A stretch of DNA of 64,000 bases from the NCBI GenBank assembly GCA_963798805.1, contig CAWCVC010000010.1, positions 1-64,000 on the forward strand, given 5' to 3'. The translations under genes were made by a program, and so were the position numbers. Shown here piece after piece: positions 40,817-48,725 of the stretch (within the stretch, counting starts at the first letter, position 1; each line of letters opens with the position of its first letter). A model generated the notes under the pieces. The model made no database searches and was not told the DNA's origin. It worked only from the letters and a program-made list of their open reading frames with translations. The DNA comes from CAVZCK01 sp963798805 (GTDB lineage: Bacteria > Pseudomonadota > Alphaproteobacteria > Rhizobiales > Rhodomicrobiaceae).

Positions 40817-43291
40817 GTGCCCTCGTTTTCTTCCAGTCTCGAAGAGTCCTTGCATCGCGCGCTCGAATTCGCCAATGAGCGGAGCCATGAGTACGCGACC
40901 CTTGAACATTTGCTTCTGTCGCTGATCGACGATCGCGATGCAGCCGCCGTCATGCGCGCCTGCAACGTCGACCTTGACCTTCTGCGCGGAAAGCTGATCG
41001 ATTATCTCGACAACGATCTCGACAATCTCGTCATCGACCGCGGCGGCGAAGCTCAGCCCACGGCGGGCTTCCAGCGCGTCATTCACCGCGCCGTCGTGCA
41101 TGTGCAGTCCTCCGGCCGCGAGGAGGTGACCGGCGCCAATGTGCTCGTCGCCATCTTCGCCGAGCGCGAGAGCCACGCCGCCTATTTCCTGCAGGAGCAG
41201 GAGATGACGCGCTTCGATGCGGTGAATTATATCTCGCACGGCATTGCCAAACGTCCCGGCATGTCCGAGCCGCGCGTGGTGCGCGGCGTCGACGAGGACG
41301 CGGCGACGGTGGAGTCCGGAGAGGACAAGAAACGCGCCGGCGACGCGCTCGAGGTCTATTGTATCAATCTCAACGACAAGGCCCGCGACGGGCGGATCGA
41401 CCCGCTGATTGGACGCGGCAAGGAGATCGACCGCACCATCCAGGTGCTCTGCCGCCGGCAGAAGAACAATCCGCTCTTCGTCGGCGATCCCGGCGTCGGC
41501 AAGACCGCCATCGCGGAAGGTCTCGCCCGCAAGATCGTGCGCGGCGAGGTTCCCGAGGTGCTCGCCAATTCGACCATCTTCCAGCTCGATATGGGCGCGC
41601 TGCTCGCCGGCACCCGCTATCGCGGCGATTTCGAGGAGCGGCTCAAAGCCGTGATGCGCGAGATCGAGGCCTATCCGGGCGCGATCATGTTCATCGACGA
41701 GATCCATACGGTGATCGGCGCCGGCGCCACCTCCGGCGGGGCGATGGACGCCTCCAACCTGTTGAAACCTGCGCTGCAATCGGGTTCGCTGCGCTGCGTC
41801 GGCTCAACCACCTATAAGGAGTACCGCCAGCATTTCGAGAAGGATCGCGCGCTGGTGCGCCGGTTCCAGAAGATCGACGTCTCCGAGCCGACCGTGCCGG
41901 ACGCCGTGGAGATCCTCAAAGGGCTGAAGCCCTATTTCGAGGACTTCCACAAGGTCCGCTACACGCAGCAGGCGATCAAGGCTGCGGTCGAGCTTTCGGC
42001 CAAATACATTCACGACCGCAAGCTGCCGGACAAGGCGATCGACGTGATCGACGAGACCGGCGCTTCGCAGATGCTCTTGCCGTCATCGCGGCGGAAGAAG
42101 ACCATCGGCCTTCGCGAGGTCGAGGTGACCATCGCCACCATGGCGCGGATTCCGCCGAAGACCGTGTCGAAGACCGACTCCGATCTGTTGCGCAATCTGC
42201 AGACGGATCTGAAGCGCGTTGTCTTCGGCCAGGATCAGGCGATCACCGCCCTCTCCTCGGCGATCAAGCTGGCTCGCGCCGGCCTGCGCGAGCCGGAAAA
42301 GCCGATCGGCTGCTATCTGTTCTCCGGCCCGACCGGAGTCGGTAAGACTGAGGTTGCCCGCCAACTCGCCAAGCTGCTCGGCGTCGAGCTTTTGCGCTTC
42401 GACATGTCGGAATATATGGAGCGGCATACGGTGTCGCGGCTCATCGGCGCGCCTCCCGGCTATGTCGGCTTCGACCAGGGCGGCCTGCTGACGGATGGGA
42501 TCGACCAGCACCCGCATTCGGTGCTGCTGCTCGACGAAATCGAGAAGGCGCATCCGGATCTGTTCAACGTGCTGCTGCAGGTGATGGACCACGGCAAGCT
42601 GACCGACCACAATGGCAAGCAGGTCGACTTCCGCAATGTCATCCTGATCATGACCACCAATGCGGGCGCGGCCGATCTCGCCAAGCAGGCTTTCGGCTTC
42701 AACCGCATGCGGCGCGAGGGCGACGATCACGAAGCCATCCAGCGCATGTTCACACCGGAATTCCGCAACAGGCTGGACGCGACCATCACCTTCCAGAACC
42801 TGCCGCGCGATGTGATCAGCAAGGTCGTCGAGAAATTCGTCTTCCAGCTCGAGGCCCAGCTCGCCGACCGCAACGTCACCATCGAGCTGAGCCAGGAGGC
42901 CATGGATTGGGTCATCGAGCGCGGCTATGACGAGCAGTTCGGCGCCCGGCCGATGGCCCGCGTCATCCAGGAGCATATCAAGCAGCCGCTCGCCGAAGAG
43001 CTGCTGTTCGGCAGGCTGGAGGGCGGCGGCACGGTGCGCGTTGTGGTCGAAGAGCAGGACGGCGTGAAGAGGCTCGGCTTCGAGATCATCGAAGCGCAGA
43101 AGCCGAAACGCGCCTCCGGAGACGGCGACGCAGAGGACAGCGGCGACGACGGCGAGGCGAAGGTCAAGAAGGCCGAGCCGGCAAAGCGCGCCTCGGCGTC
43201 CGCGTCGCCCAAACGGCGGCCCAAGAAATCGCCGTCGCGCAGCGGCCCGGCGGGCAAGAGCTTGGTGCCCAAGGTCCCGTTCACACCGTAG
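40817..43291 (+). CDS. clpA: Clp protease ATP-binding subunit ClpA
   Basis: An 824-residue AAA+ unfoldase for ClpP. In order: N-domain (SFSSSLEESLHRALEFANER), first AAA module with Walker A GDPGVGKTA and Walker B MFIDEIHT, second AAA module with Walker A GPTGVGKTE and LLLDEIEKAHPD, and the C-terminal small domain. GTG start at 40817 with AAGGA upstream. Compared with the ~750-residue norm it has a C-terminal tail of ~60 residues rich in Lys, Ser and Asp (KKAEPAKRASASASPKRRPK), absent from E. coli ClpA and probably disordered. Confidence 0.97.
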   Translation: MPSFSSSLEESLHRALEFANERSHEYATLEHLLLSLIDDRDAAAVMRACNVDLDLLRGKLIDYLDNDLDNLVIDRGGEAQPTAGFQRVIHRAVVHVQSSGREEVTGANVLVAIFAERESHAAYFLQEQEMTRFDAVNYISHGIAKRPGMSEPRVVRGVDEDAATVESGEDKKRAGDALEVYCINLNDKARDGRIDPLIGRGKEIDRTIQVLCRRQKNNPLFVGDPGVGKTAIAEGLARKIVRGEVPEVLANSTIFQLDMGALLAGTRYRGDFEERLKAVMREIEAYPGAIMFIDEIHTVIGAGATSGGAMDASNLLKPALQSGSLRCVGSTTYKEYRQHFEKDRALVRRFQKIDVSEPTVPDAVEILKGLKPYFEDFHKVRYTQQAIKAAVELSAKYIHDRKLPDKAIDVIDETGASQMLLPSSRRKKTIGLREVEVTIATMARIPPKTVSKTDSDLLRNLQTDLKRVVFGQDQAITALSSAIKLARAGLREPEKPIGCYLFSGPTGVGKTEVARQLAKLLGVELLRFDMSEYMERHTVSRLIGAPPGYVGFDQGGLLTDGIDQHPHSVLLLDEIEKAHPDLFNVLLQVMDHGKLTDHNGKQVDFRNVILIMTTNAGAADLAKQAFGFNRMRREGDDHEAIQRMFTPEFRNRLDATITFQNLPRDVISKVVEKFVFQLEAQLADRNVTIELSQEAMDWVIERGYDEQFGARPMARVIQEHIKQPLAEELLFGRLEGGGTVRVVVEEQDGVKRLGFEIIEAQKPKRASGDGDAEDSGDDGEAKVKKAEPAKRASASASPKRRPKKSPSRSGPAGKSLVPKVPFTP

Positions 43292-43435
43292 ATTGCAATT
43301 TGCAGAGAGGTGGAGCCCAAAGCTCCGCCTCAAATGCTTCTGGCTTGCGCCATGGAAACCTTGCGTCCCGCGAGGCGTGGCAGGGATTTGTCCGAAAGCC
43401 GCTTCCCAGCACACCTTCGCGAGGCCATGCTTTTC

Positions 43436-43457
43436 GATCCCGCTCTTGCGCGGGATC
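43436..43457. repeat. Hairpin downstream of clpA
   Basis: GATCCCGC pairs with GCGGGATC around a 6-base loop, 145 bases after clpA. It is part of the 266-base gap that also contains the repeat at 43515-43554; it may serve as clpA terminator. Confidence 0.5.
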
Positions 43458-43514
43458 GATTTTAGATGGAAACACTTGAGCTCAGAGGCCCGCTCTCGAT
43501 TCTTTGTTGATCGT

Positions 43515-43554
43515 GCGATCGGACGGAAAACCGGATTCCAATTTTCCTGATCGC
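43515..43554. repeat. AAAACCGG-type palindromic repeat between convergent genes
   Basis: GCGATC and GATCGC bound a core GGAAAACCGGATTCCAATTT. It lies next to the end of the DUF3144-like gene, the usual place of this repeat. Confidence 0.6.
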
Positions 43555-43557
43555 GCT

Positions 43558-43905
43558 CTAAAGATTCGGATCGGCCAAATGCGTGCGCAGCATCTCCTGA
43601 TAGGTCTTCATCATCTCGTTGACGAAGGGCTCGTGCTCATCGACCTTGAGCACATTCTTGGCCACATGAGCGCTGTAGCGCGCGGCAGCGTACAGAAAGA
43701 TCACATGCAGATCGGTGGCGTTCACCGTCCGGTTCTCCCGGTTCGCCAGGTCGATGAATTTGTCGGCCAGCGTGATGAATCGCTGATCCGTCATCTCGCG
43801 CGGCGCCTTGGCCGCTTTGGACCGGCTTCGCTTCGATTTTCCGTCTTCGCTCATTGGGACATCCGCAGTTTCGCGTTGAGCCTCTCCGGCCGGTCTTTCG
43901 GCCAT
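43558..43905 (-). CDS. DUF3144-like protein
   Basis: A 115-residue soluble protein with a basic, Lys/Ser-rich N-terminus (SEDGKSKRSRSKAAKA) and a helical C-terminal domain ADKFIDLANRENRTVNATDL, FLYAAARYSAHVAKN, FVNEMMKTYQEMLRTHL, which matches the outline of DUF3144. Function is unknown. Start ATG 43905 or ATG 43854 (MSEDGKSK) are both possible; neither has a clear ribosome-binding site. Confidence 0.75.
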   Translation of the reverse strand: MAERPAGEAQRETADVPMSEDGKSKRSRSKAAKAPREMTDQRFITLADKFIDLANRENRTVNATDLHVIFLYAAARYSAHVAKNVLKVDEHEPFVNEMMKTYQEMLRTHLADPNL

Positions 43906-44065
43906 TAAGCCAGTTCGGTGCGTCGGCCGCTACCCTGTTGCCGCGCCACGGAATTCTGCGGGCACCTGTTTGCTATGCTATAAAGGGGCGGGAAAGGCTT
44001 TGAGACCGGCCGGCGGCGCCCCGCCAACTGGGCCCCCGAGCGCCGGTCGCGAAAGGCTATGAAGG

Positions 44066-45502
44066 GTGGGCAGGGCAGTGTCCAGGACGTTACCATTCCT
44101 GCGCGGGTTGCTGTTGCTCGTTGCGGCGGCGGCTTTCACCGGCATCGTCCGGCCGTCCCTCGTTCGCGGCCAGACGGGCGAGCCTGCCTCCGCCGCCAGG
44201 CTGGTTCTGGTCGCCGACCTGACCGGCGCCATCGGCCCGGCCAGCGCCAATTTCATCGACCGGGCGATCGCGATGGCGAATGAGCGTCACGCCGAGATGC
44301 TGGTGCTGCGCATCAACACACCCGGCGGCCTCGTCACCAGCATGCGCGAGATGATCTCGGCGATCATCGGTTCGCAGGTTCCGGTGATCGGCTACGTCGC
44401 GCCGTCCGGCGCCCACGCGGCGAGCGCTGGGACCTACATCCTCTACGCGACCCACGTCGCGGCAATGGCGCCGGGCACCAATATCGGTGCGGCGACGCCG
44501 ATCGAGCTGGGCGGACTGCCGGGGCTTCCCTCGCCCTCGCCCTCCGGGGGTGAGAAGAACGAGAAGAAAGAGCCGCAGAAGAACGGCGGCGGCGAGCCGC
44601 AGAAGACGCTGACGCCGAGCGAGGCGCCGAACGCCAAGGCGGTCAACGACGCCGTGGCCCTGATCCGCAGCCTTGCCGAGCTTCGCGGCCGCAACGCCGA
44701 CTGGGGCGAAAAGGCCGTGCGTCAGGCGGCGACGCTCACCGCTTCCAGCGCGCTCTCCGAGCACGTCATCGAGATCATCGCCCCCGATATGGACGCGCTG
44801 CTCAAGGCGCTCAACGGCCGCCAGGTCAAGATCGGCAATAGCGAGCGCACCCTGTCGACGACCAATGTCAGGATTGCGCGCCTGGAGCCGGGGATCGTCA
44901 GCAAGCTCCTGGCCATCATCACCGATCCGAATATCGCACTCATTCTGATGATGATCGGCGTTTACGGGCTGATCTTCGAATTCATCAATCCGGGCAGCTT
45001 CGCGCCGGGCACGATCGGCACGATCTGCCTGATCATCGGCCTCTATTCGCTCAATCAATTGCCGCTCGACTATGCCGGGCTCGCCTTGATCCTGTTCGGC
45101 GTCGCCCTGATGACCGCCGAGGCCTTCATCGCCTCATTCGGCGTTCTCGGCATCGGCGGCATCGCCGCTTTCGTGATCGGAGCCGCCATGCTGGTCGACA
45201 CCGATATTCCGGCCTATCAGATCTCCTGGAACGTCATTGCGGGAATGGCGATCGCCAGCGCGGCGCTCTTGATCCTGATGCTCGGCTATGTCTGGCGGGC
45301 TCAAAGGAAGCCGATTCGGACCGGCCGCGACCGGCTCAGAGGTGCGACGGCCGAAGTGCTGGATTGGTCAGGCAATGAGGGCCATGTCTGGGCTGTGGGA
45401 GAGCGCTGGCGGGCGACGAGCAGCGAGCAATTCAGTGAGGGCGACCAAGTTTGCGTGCATAAGCTGGACGGCCTGACTTTGCTGGTCGGGCGGGATAAAT
45501 AG
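44066..45502 (+). CDS. NfeD-family membrane serine protease (ClpP-class)
   Basis: A 478-residue protein: signal/anchor (LPFLRGLLLLVAAAAFTGIV), then a ClpP-like serine protease domain with the Ser region YVAPSGAHAASAGTYILYAT near residue 115, a variable Lys/Glu/Pro-rich insert (GEKNEKKEPQKNGGG), four membrane helices around 295-410, and a C-terminal NfeD OB-fold domain ending LDGLTLLVGRDK. The family partners slipins/stomatins, and a slipin gene follows at 45623. GTG 44066 is taken as start; GTG 44078 is an alternative. Confidence 0.93.
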   Translation: MGRAVSRTLPFLRGLLLLVAAAAFTGIVRPSLVRGQTGEPASAARLVLVADLTGAIGPASANFIDRAIAMANERHAEMLVLRINTPGGLVTSMREMISAIIGSQVPVIGYVAPSGAHAASAGTYILYATHVAAMAPGTNIGAATPIELGGLPGLPSPSPSGGEKNEKKEPQKNGGGEPQKTLTPSEAPNAKAVNDAVALIRSLAELRGRNADWGEKAVRQAATLTASSALSEHVIEIIAPDMDALLKALNGRQVKIGNSERTLSTTNVRIARLEPGIVSKLLAIITDPNIALILMMIGVYGLIFEFINPGSFAPGTIGTICLIIGLYSLNQLPLDYAGLALILFGVALMTAEAFIASFGVLGIGGIAAFVIGAAMLVDTDIPAYQISWNVIAGMAIASAALLILMLGYVWRAQRKPIRTGRDRLRGATAEVLDWSGNEGHVWAVGERWRATSSEQFSEGDQVCVHKLDGLTLLVGRDK

Positions 45503-45622
45503 CGCTGGCGCCTGGTGAATTGTATAGATTAACGGCCGGACGAGAGCAGGCCCGACGGCGTGTTCCACGCGCCCGGCGGCTGAAAGGATGAAGGCCATGA
45601 GCCGATCACCAGGAGGGAAGCC

Positions 45623-46378
45623 ATGAGTTTCGCCGTAGATACCGCCGTCTATTGGATCGTGGCGCTCGCCGTGATCGTCTTCTTTCTCTCTGCCATCAGG
45701 ATATTCCGGGAGTATGAGCGGGGCGTCGTCTTCACGCTCGGGCGCTTCACCCGTGTCGCCGGGCCGGGGCTGGTCATCGTTATTCCGTTTATCCAGCAGG
45801 TGGTGCGGACCGATCTGCGCACGCTCGTCGCCGACGTGCCGCCGCAGGACGTGATCTCGCGCGACAACGTCTCGGTGAAGGTCAATGCCGTGCTCTATTT
45901 CCGCATCATCGATCCGGAGCGCGCCATCATCAATGTCGAGAACTTTATGCTCGCCACCAGCCAGCTTGCACAGACCACCTTGCGCTCGGTGCTCGGCAAA
46001 CATGAGCTCGACGAAATGCTCGCCGAACGCGACAAGCTGAATTCCGATATTCAGATGATCCTCGACAAGCACACCGATCCATGGGGGATCAAGGTGGCCG
46101 CGGTCGAGATCAAGCAGGTCGATCTCGACGTGAACATGGTTCGTGCCATCGCCAAGCAGGCCGAAGCCGAGCGCATTAGGCGCGCCAAGATCATCAATGC
46201 CGAGGGCGAATATCAAGCCGCGGAGAAGCTCGTCGAAGCCGGCAAAACGCTCGCCCAGACACCGAACGCCATGCAGCTTCGCTATTTCGGCGTGCTGTTG
46301 GAGCTGGCGGGCGACCGCACCTCGACCATCGTGCTGCCGGTCCCGACCGAGTTGCTCAACCAGTTCAAGCAGACATAG
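45623..46378 (+). CDS. Slipin (SPFH/stomatin-like membrane protein)
   Basis: A 251-residue SPFH-domain protein. N-terminal membrane segment VDTAVYWIVALAVIVFFLSA, then REYERGVVFTLGRFTRVAGP and VPPQDVISRDNVSVKVNAVL typical of prokaryotic stomatins, then a helical AKQAEAERIRRAKIINAEGE region. ATG 45623 has GGAGGGA upstream. It sits 120 bases after the NfeD protease gene; proteins of the two families act together in membrane microdomain quality control. Confidence 0.95.
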   Translation: MSFAVDTAVYWIVALAVIVFFLSAIRIFREYERGVVFTLGRFTRVAGPGLVIVIPFIQQVVRTDLRTLVADVPPQDVISRDNVSVKVNAVLYFRIIDPERAIINVENFMLATSQLAQTTLRSVLGKHELDEMLAERDKLNSDIQMILDKHTDPWGIKVAAVEIKQVDLDVNMVRAIAKQAEAERIRRAKIINAEGEYQAAEKLVEAGKTLAQTPNAMQLRYFGVLLELAGDRTSTIVLPVPTELLNQFKQT

Positions 46379-46381
46379 GCA

Positions 46382-46440
46382 GGCGGAAAACCGAGCTCCC
46401 ATCCCCGTCTTCACGAGGACATGCTTTTCCTCATCCCGCT
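46382..46440. repeat. AACCG...CATCCCCGT-type repeat between convergent genes
   Basis: GGAAAACCGAGCTCCCATC, then CCCCGTCTTCACGAGG and ACATGCTTTTCC. It is related to 18321-18378 and lies between the ends of the slipin and peroxiredoxin genes. Confidence 0.55.
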
Positions 46441-46458
46441 CCAGCGCCGGTTCAACGG

Positions 46459-46944
46459 CTAAAGCGACGGCATCAGCGCGTCGGCGCTGCTCTTCACCGC
46501 CTTGCCCGGCGCGTCCTCGACGTTCAGCGCCTTGACCACGCCGTCCTCGACCAGCATTGCATAGCGCTTGGAGCGGATGCCGAGATTCATCGGCGTGCCG
46601 TCGAGATCGAGGCCGAGCGCCTTGGCGAAATCGCCATTGCCGTCGGAAATGAAGGTGATCTTGCCTTCAGCGCCGGTCGCGCGTGCCCAGGCGGACAGCA
46701 CGAACACATCGTTGACCGCCGTGCAGACGATCTCATCGATGCCCTTCGCCTTGATGGCGTCGGCCTGCTCCAGAAAGCCGGGAAGGTGGTTATTATGACA
46801 TGTCGGAGTGAAGGCGCCCGGCACGGCGAACAGCACGACGCGCTTGCCGGAAAAGATCTCGCTGGTCGTCTTCGGCGCCGGTCCGCCGGAGGTCATCACT
46901 GTGAACTTCGCATCCGGCAACCGGTCTCCGACAACAATAACCAT
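46459..46944 (-). CDS. Peroxiredoxin (Prx5 type)
   Basis: A 161-residue thiol peroxidase that reduces hydroperoxides, usually with glutaredoxin or thioredoxin. The peroxidatic Cys is in VPGAFTPTCHNNHLPGFLEQ near residue 50; GDRLPDAKF at the start and IRSKRYAMLVEDGVVKALN near the end fit the AhpE/Prx5 group. It is downstream, 46 bases, of a gene for a DsbD N-domain protein on the same strand, so both may respond to thiol stress. Confidence 0.95.
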   Translation of the reverse strand: MVIVVGDRLPDAKFTVMTSGGPAPKTTSEIFSGKRVVLFAVPGAFTPTCHNNHLPGFLEQADAIKAKGIDEIVCTAVNDVFVLSAWARATGAEGKITFISDGNGDFAKALGLDLDGTPMNLGIRSKRYAMLVEDGVVKALNVEDAPGKAVKSSADALMPSL

Positions 46945-46990
46945 GGTGAACCCTTTCTTCTCGCTGGGGCAAAGGTGTTATCGGCGGGCA

Positions 46991-47854
46991 TCATTTCACG
47001 CGCCACGTGGTTTCGCAACTGCCCTGGTCGGAAACGAGCGTCAATGTGAGCATCTTTCCGACAAGCGCTTTGGCGGCGTCATCGGTTCCTAGATCGATGA
47101 TGTAATGCGAACGTCCGCGCGAGGAATGCGGCTGGCTGACCGGAAAAGGGAGGCCGACGCCTTCCGGCGCTTCGACGAACAGGTCGAGCCCGGTGGCGCG
47201 CTCGTCGAAGGCGGTCTTGATCACCAGTGCCGGCTTTCCGTTCACGGTTCGTATTCGCGCGGCGACAAAGCTGTGGGGACAGTAGACGCCGCGGTCCTGT
47301 ACCTTTGGCACGCGATCGAGAGCGGCGCGGATAAGATCGCGATGGCTGGCATTGCCCGAGAGAGGAACCTCCAGGCGAAGGCTCGCCTCTTCCGGGACGC
47401 AGATCTCCCGGCAGGCGCCATAGCTGATCCGGAGGGCCAGCTTGACCGGGCTTTTGGCGTCCTCCGGCGTGATCGAAACGGGCCAGACCGTGCGCCCCTC
47501 ATAGCCGGCCGTCGTCACGCCGCCGGGCTCGACCAGCCGCATCGGCGCCGGCCAGAGCACATTGATTTCCTTGAGGTTCCTGGATTGTTTCCAGTCGAGG
47601 GACGGTGGCAGGCCGTCACCGGGCGAGCGCCAATAGGTGATCCAGCCCGGATCGAGGCTGATCTCGATGGCGGCAAAGGCCTGGAAATGGCCCTGATAGG
47701 GAATATCATTTGCCGAAATCAGGCGGATGCGGGAATGACCGGCCTGATGCCAGGGCGAGGCCTCCTCACCGGCGAAGCTGGAGCGCGACCCGGCGTGGCA
47801 CAGGACGGTAACTGCAAGAAAAAGTGAACAGAGACATCGGGCCGCAGGGAACAT
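46991..47854 (-). CDS. Periplasmic DsbD N-domain-like protein
   Basis: A 287-residue exported protein with signal peptide (CLCSLFLAVTVLCHAGS). The mature part corresponds to the N-terminal (alpha) domain of thiol:disulfide interchange protein DsbD, with GHFQAFAAIEISLDPGWITY, TYWRSPGDGLPPSLDW, and a Cys pair in SYGACREICVPEEASLRLE. It lacks the membrane and C-terminal thioredoxin domains, so it must work with another electron donor. Next to a peroxiredoxin and yqgE as in other Rhizobiales. Confidence 0.88.
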   Translation of the reverse strand: MFPAARCLCSLFLAVTVLCHAGSRSSFAGEEASPWHQAGHSRIRLISANDIPYQGHFQAFAAIEISLDPGWITYWRSPGDGLPPSLDWKQSRNLKEINVLWPAPMRLVEPGGVTTAGYEGRTVWPVSITPEDAKSPVKLALRISYGACREICVPEEASLRLEVPLSGNASHRDLIRAALDRVPKVQDRGVYCPHSFVAARIRTVNGKPALVIKTAFDERATGLDLFVEAPEGVGLPFPVSQPHSSRGRSHYIIDLGTDDAAKALVGKMLTLTLVSDQGSCETTWRVK

Positions 47855-48030
47855 GAACGCCTTTATCTAAAATCCACGCCAAGTTGATTATACCCGGTGA
47901 AACTGGCGGCTCACGGCCGAATCTCTTTGCAAGCGTCCCATGGAATTGAGACGATCCCGGGTCACCGTTCATCTTTTGCCGGGCTGAAAGCTCTTCACAG
48001 GCCCGCTATTGAGACGCTATTCTACACCTC

Positions 48031-48648
48031 ATGCAACGGAGCGAGACAAATTCAAAGATTGCGTCGGGCAGCGGCTATCTGGACGGGAAGCTCCTCCTGG
48101 CCATGCCGTCGATGAAGGATCCGCGGTTCGAGCGCGCCGTGATCTTCATGTGCGCCCACTCGGCGGACGGCGCCATGGGCATCGTCGTCAATCAGCGGGC
48201 CTCCCATATCACCTTCCCCAAGCTTCTGGAACAACTCGGCATCGTCACCGAGCCGGACCCGGAAAGCATCCGCATTCCACTCGAGAAAATGGCGGTCCAC
48301 ACCGGCGGGCCGGTCGAAACGGGCCGCGGCTTCGTGCTGCACACCTCCGATTATTATTCCGCAGACAGCACTTTGCCGATCGACGACAGCGTCTCCCTGA
48401 CGGCAACGCTCGACATTCTCCGGGCGATCGCCGCGGGATCGGGGCCGGTGCGCTCGCTTTTGGCTCTCGGCTATGCCGGCTGGGCGCCGGGGCAGCTCGA
48501 ACACGAGATTCAGTCGAACGGCTGGCTGATCTGCCCGGCGGACAACGACTTGGTTTTCGATACCTCGCTCGAGACCAAATATGATCGCGCCATGGCCAAG
48601 CTCGGCGTGCATCCGTCCTTCTTGGTCTCGGACGCCGGTCACGCTTGA
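48031..48648 (+). CDS. YqgE/AlgH-family protein
   Basis: A 205-residue member of UPF0301. Conserved parts are GYLDGKLLLAMPSMKDPRFE, VIFMCAHSADGAMGIVVNQR, HTGGPVETGRGFVLHTSDYY and GYAGWAPGQLEHEIQSNGWL. The family is widespread but without settled biochemistry. It is divergent from the DsbD-like gene and convergent with the large signalling gene. Confidence 0.95.
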   Translation: MQRSETNSKIASGSGYLDGKLLLAMPSMKDPRFERAVIFMCAHSADGAMGIVVNQRASHITFPKLLEQLGIVTEPDPESIRIPLEKMAVHTGGPVETGRGFVLHTSDYYSADSTLPIDDSVSLTATLDILRAIAAGSGPVRSLLALGYAGWAPGQLEHEIQSNGWLICPADNDLVFDTSLETKYDRAMAKLGVHPSFLVSDAGHA

Positions 48649-48725
48649 GCTTGCCGGCAGCATCTCGGCCGGCCACGCTTTGATCCTGTAATAAAGCTGA
48701 GACAGCCCGAAGAGAGAGCGCAGCG

